Shown here: piece by piece, positions 60,201-64,000 of the stretch
How positions within the stretch are numbered: the first letter of the stretch is position 1
Layout of the letters: the number at the start of each line of letters is the position of its first letter
NCBI GenBank assembly: GCA_003956705.1
Contig: QZCP01000098.1
Coordinates: forward strand, 60,326-124,325
Reading direction: 5' to 3'
Length of the DNA stretch: 64,000 nucleotides
From: Brevipalpus yothersi
Lineage: Eukaryota > Arthropoda > Arachnida > Trombidiformes > Tenuipalpidae
The notes under the pieces: generated by a model
Told to the model about the DNA's origin: nothing
The model's database searches: none
The model's input: the letters and a program-made list of their open reading frames with translations, nothing else
Made by a program: the position numbers and the translations under genes

Positions 60201-63200
60201 TGTTGATAAAATGTGTTACTTTTTCTTGGGGCACGAATGTCACATCATACAGCCCTCTACTTCTCATGACAACTTCAGCCCTTAATGATGATTTGCGCGT
60301 CGTGACCACCAATTCAAGCGTACCTTCACCAGCTAACGAGGCATCGACTAGAAAGGGAGAGAAAGAGAGATAAAAATGAGATGAACAAGGTGAAATCGTT
60401 AGACGATGTGAATCGAAAGAAAATGATTGTACAAGCTCATGTTTGATGGAAATAAGTGTTGGTTATGCATGATAGACAGTAAAATATTATATAGCTTACC
60501 TTGAAAGGTTACAGGCTTTCCAACTCGAGCATTATTGAGACCGCTAACTTTCACCTTTGAAACATCGTATACATTACAATTAAATGGACACCCATTAATA
60601 ATAACCCCATCAAGTTGAGCAGTTATAGCATGAGGACCTGAATCGAAAGATGATCAAAAGGTTAGCAAAAGTTATCATCAATTGAACTCAAATATTCTTC
60701 TGTTCATCGAATAAAACTGAAAATTGATTGAGTGATTGTGAATCTATTCAAGAGATTGAGAGGATAGTTAACTCGTAAAAGTGTTCATATAAGGTTGTGT
60801 AAAAGGAAATGAGCCTCAATAGGTATTGACCATATAGCCACAAATCGATAGTCAATGAAGTGTGAAATGATCGTAAGTTCACATTTGAAAATCAGAAAAA
60901 AAGTGTAGATAAATCAACTCAAAGCGAGGAATGAATTTGTTCTACCAAAAAAAATTGTCTCGATAATTCGAGTGTATCGATGGGCAATAGTTCAAAAAAG
61001 AACTCGCAAAGCCTAATGAATCAGGCGACTGATTTGACTATAGAGAAAATATATCGCTTCGATGACTATTTCGATTCATTTTGTGCGTATTTTGACTTAA
61101 AAATTATGCGAATCACGAAAACTTGTGTTTCATCATCGAAAAATGGGTTTTGCTCATAATTGAACAAGTAGGTAGAGTATCGAAGAAGTATCTTTAAAAA
61201 TTTGGAATATCAAAAATTTAAACTTACCAACTTCAGATGAAGAGATATTCACTTTAAATATATCATCAAGTTTTTTGACATCAGCAACAATCTTTTTTCC
61301 ACTTGGAGCTGTGAACATTGATGATATATCATTTAATACGTCGCATGAATTTGTTAACATAAACAATGATGCAACTCACCTATGGCAAAAACGGTACAAT
61401 TTTGGGCGGCATTATTCTTATTATCAACAGTGAATTCAATTCCTTTGGCAAGAGATGCCATTCGAAGTGTTTCACTTGGCACCAACGACTGAGAACTGTC
61501 AATAATTTTAACACTGTATGGACTTCCTGTAAATTTGTGAAAAGCAAAAGATGAAAAGAAGAGAAGAAATGAAAATGAAATACAGAAAAGTTGAAAATAA
61601 TAGTGGATTCATTAGGGCGAGAAATGGATCTTATGCAAAAAAAACTTGATGATAAGTGAGTCCATTTTTAGAGCAACGAAGGTGTGAGATACACACACAA
61701 TAATGATACAAAGTAGAACAATTTGATAAGATGTACTGAATTATCCAGTTTGTACACCTACCTGGCACAGATTCACCGTTGAATCTCACACTGACATTGT
61801 GGACACTTGCTTCCATTGGTTTAAAGTTAACCCGAAATTTGGCATTCCCTTCCGACTGGACATAGTTGGGTACATTACGGTTATTCACTGACACTATGAT
61901 TTCCAAATTACCAGCTCCAGCTTGACTGGCATCAACTTTTATTGTACAAGCGTGTATTCGGGTGTGGGTGACAAAGTGATGAATTTCGAGAGAACAACGG
62001 GAAAGTAGAAGGAGCGTGAAGAATAAGTAAAGTGATTTGTAGTAAGGAATGGAGGAGTTGAAGAGAGAGAGAGAGAGAGAACGAAAAAGATAGGAATGAG
62101 AGCGAGGGAGAGAAGTGATGAAGGAGAGAGAAGAAGAAAAGACAAAATACAATCAGAAACCGAATAATCTTTGCACAAATAAACTTTGATTGAATAACGA
62201 GAAATAATTACTTGAGAAGAATACTGGTTTGCCCAATGCACCACCAGTAGGCTCAGAAACATTGACTCGCTTTGCATCATATACTTTGATCAAAAAAGGA
62301 CAATTGCTTATTGATTCCCCACCAATTTTCACATCGATTAAATGATCTCCAACTTCCAATGGCTCAAATGATATTTTGTAGCCCGCTTCAGGATTACCTG
62401 ATAAATCATACTTAAGCGGTGAGCTGGCGGGGCCTGTGAGAAAGAGAAAGATGTTTGAAATGCAAAATTGTCACGTCTCAGAAACTCTGAGAATTCTAAT
62501 GATCTAGTCTGTACTTACCTAGAAGAGAAACGAGCTTCTCATTCAATGAGACGCCATGAGTTTCAATGAAAAAGGATGCAACAGAGTTGACTGGAACACG
62601 ATCAAGTCCTTCTTTATGGAGTTTCAACTTGGATAAATCATACACAGTGCAAATGTAGGGAGCACCTAAACATAGAAATAGATGGAATGATTTAGATGAC
62701 TGAAATAAATTGAAATTTGACTGATAATATTCACATACCAGGGACAAGTTCTCCATTAAATTTTATATCAATCTGATGATCCTCGACTTCTTTCGGTAAG
62801 AAAGTGATAGCGTATTGACTCGCACCCAATGCCTGAGGATTGGATGTAACTTTGCCATTGTTGATTACTACTTCAAGATTACCTGGCCCGGCATTAGCTG
62901 CTTCAACTGATGTAGAGAAATGAGAGATTAAAATTTTCGAAGGAATCATGATGAAACACAATATTTACCCAAGAAAGTGACTGGTTTACCAATGAAAATT
63001 TCATTTGGAACATCTTTAACTTTTATCTGTTCAACATCATAAACTTTGGTCGAAAATGGTGATCCTGGAATAGGATTTCCTCGATACTTGATGTCAATTA
63101 TGTGTTCACCAGTGGTTTTGGGATTAAAATCAATCTGTACACCAGAATCAACACGAAAAACTTTCGGCACAATCAGTCCTTTGGGACCTGAAGAGTGATA

Positions 63201-63411
63201 GGAAGGCAAACACAAACAAATTATAAAAACATCACTGTGATGACGACAAGCTGATTTCACTCACCTTTTATGTTCACATCGATATCACTTTCATTAATGG
63301 CATTGAGTAAAGTTAGTGAAGATATTTGATTGATGGGCGCGAAATCAAGTGTTGCTCCACTGAGAACTACTTTCTCCATATCGGCACTGATTTGAACCAC
63401 AAATGGACTCT
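57202..63411 (-). CDS. Filamin (3' part; 5' end beyond the window)
   Basis: Twelve exons: 63265-63411, 62969-63187, 62739-62906, 62519-62665, 62212-62433, 61762-61935, 61380-61526, 61228-61308, 60500-60637, 58026-60347, 57793-57942 and 57202-57677. They encode about 1460 residues of immunoglobulin-like filamin repeats, roughly 15. Filamin cross-links F-actin and scaffolds membrane receptors. Each repeat shows the marks GxG-type turn (DAGPGVPD, AGPGRLTVRI), the Tyr/Val strand and the closing VPGSPF or IPGSPY. The protein ends with a short tail after the last repeat (GQLSWRGSPSDF). The actin-binding calponin-homology domains would lie upstream, past base 64000. The order and matching phases indicate an intact gene (cheerio-type). 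A few short exons, especially 61228-61308, are less certain. Confidence 0.92.
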
Positions 63412-63611
63412 CTGGAAATTTCATAGGAGATGAAAAGAAATTCGAATTAGTCTATAACCAGAAAAAGTTGACAATACTGTCGAAATAGTGAACACTTATT
63501 CAGGTACTACTGATTGGCATACATTCACATTACAACAACAGTTTGACAGAGTGTGTTCGACGAAAACGTCTGCAAAAATTTTGACTCAATTCCAAGATAT
63601 CGCATGTAGGT

Positions 63612-63612
<1 letters not shown>

Positions 63613-63660
<48 letters not shown>
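63613..63660. repeat. (GA)n microsatellite
   Basis: About 24 GA units within the filamin intron. Confidence 0.97.
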
Positions 63661-63662
<2 letters not shown>

Positions 63663-63960
63663 AAACTTTGCGAGGACAATCCAATAAGAGAATAAAGTCA
63701 CGAATAGTCACCAGTCACAGTAGAGTATAGTAGTGTTCATGTGATCTGAACTATAACTAGTGAAAAAAAATTAAGTTAACTAACCGATCATCAAAATGGA
63801 TACATCTTTCTTTTACTCAAAGTCCAAAGAAACGAATTCAAGATTCAACTTATGAACATTCAGATCATTCTGACTGGCTGCTACTTTACTACCGAATGAA
63901 CACCAAAAAAAAATTCATCTTTCTATTTTTCCCCCTCTATCTTTTTCACATTCTCTATCC

Positions 63961-63964
<4 letters not shown>

Positions 63965-64000
<36 letters not shown>
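63965..64000. repeat. (CT)n microsatellite, cut by window end
   Basis: At least 18 CT units running off the window. Confidence 0.95.

Larger units (their letters stand above)
63412..64000. other. Filamin intron, incomplete
   Basis: Non-coding, with GA and CT microsatellites; no exon is recognised before the window end. Confidence 0.6.

Noticed and set aside
1..64000. CRISPR arrays, operons, tRNA or rRNA genes and intact transposons
   Set aside because: No cloverleaf-type tRNA, rRNA block, transposase or terminal-repeat element was recognised by eye, and the DNA is clearly eukaryotic.

Overview
The window is animal nuclear DNA. Its genes have short GT-AG introns, many only 45-110 bp, separated by AT-rich spacers with long (GA)n/(CT)n tracts. 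It carries a Wnt16-type gene (a subfamily flies lost), filamin, CHERP, ERGIC1, TADA2B, PSMD9, ACTR10, a REEP and an ADAM. A compact arthropod, perhaps an acariform mite, is my best guess; that is inference from gene content and compactness.

Layout. 1-3166 (+): ATRX-like SNF2 ATPase copy A, 5' truncated. 3443-6317 (-): ADAM-family protein without a zinc site, with a duplicated 3' exon. 6650-7700 (+): decayed ATRX-like fragment. 8451-9647 (-): ACTR10, sharing a 354-bp divergent promoter with ATRX-like copy B (10002-16580, +). Then PSMD9 (+), TADA2B (+), a dead PSMD9 fragment, REEP (-), a 255-aa stand-alone gene carrying the ATRX-like N-terminal module (25427-26383, +), ERGIC1 (-) and CHERP (+). 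Wnt16 (36129-42649, +) has a small chromo-shadow gene antisense in its second intron. ATRX-like copy C (-, frameshifted), a junction of filamin and Wnt fragments, ATRX-like copy D (-), and the 3' part of filamin (-) follow.

The main theme is expansion and reshuffling of a lineage-specific ATRX-like family. Four copies and one relic share a motor-domain exon. Copies B, C, D and the stand-alone gene all start with a seven-codon exon ending in Lys before a phase-0 intron. The family has no ADD domain. The 42.2-57.3 kb segment is a tandem duplication of [Wnt 3' exons - ATRX-like - filamin last exon] with a 5-bp ATTGA microhomology at the junction. Downstream of copies C and D lies DNA homologous to TADA2B exon 2. 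In copy D the ATRX reading frame runs into it in a frame different from the TADA2B frame, creating a basic C-terminal tail by overprinting. Copy A instead ends in a SUMO-interacting-motif-like sequence. Several chromatin-related products (ATRX-like, chromo-shadow, TADA2B) lie close together, but shared function is not shown by the sequence.

Exon coordinates come from splice-site and phase matching by eye. First exons of Wnt16 (36129-36277) and ERGIC1 (28282-28313), too small or hidden for simple ORF calling, were found this way.
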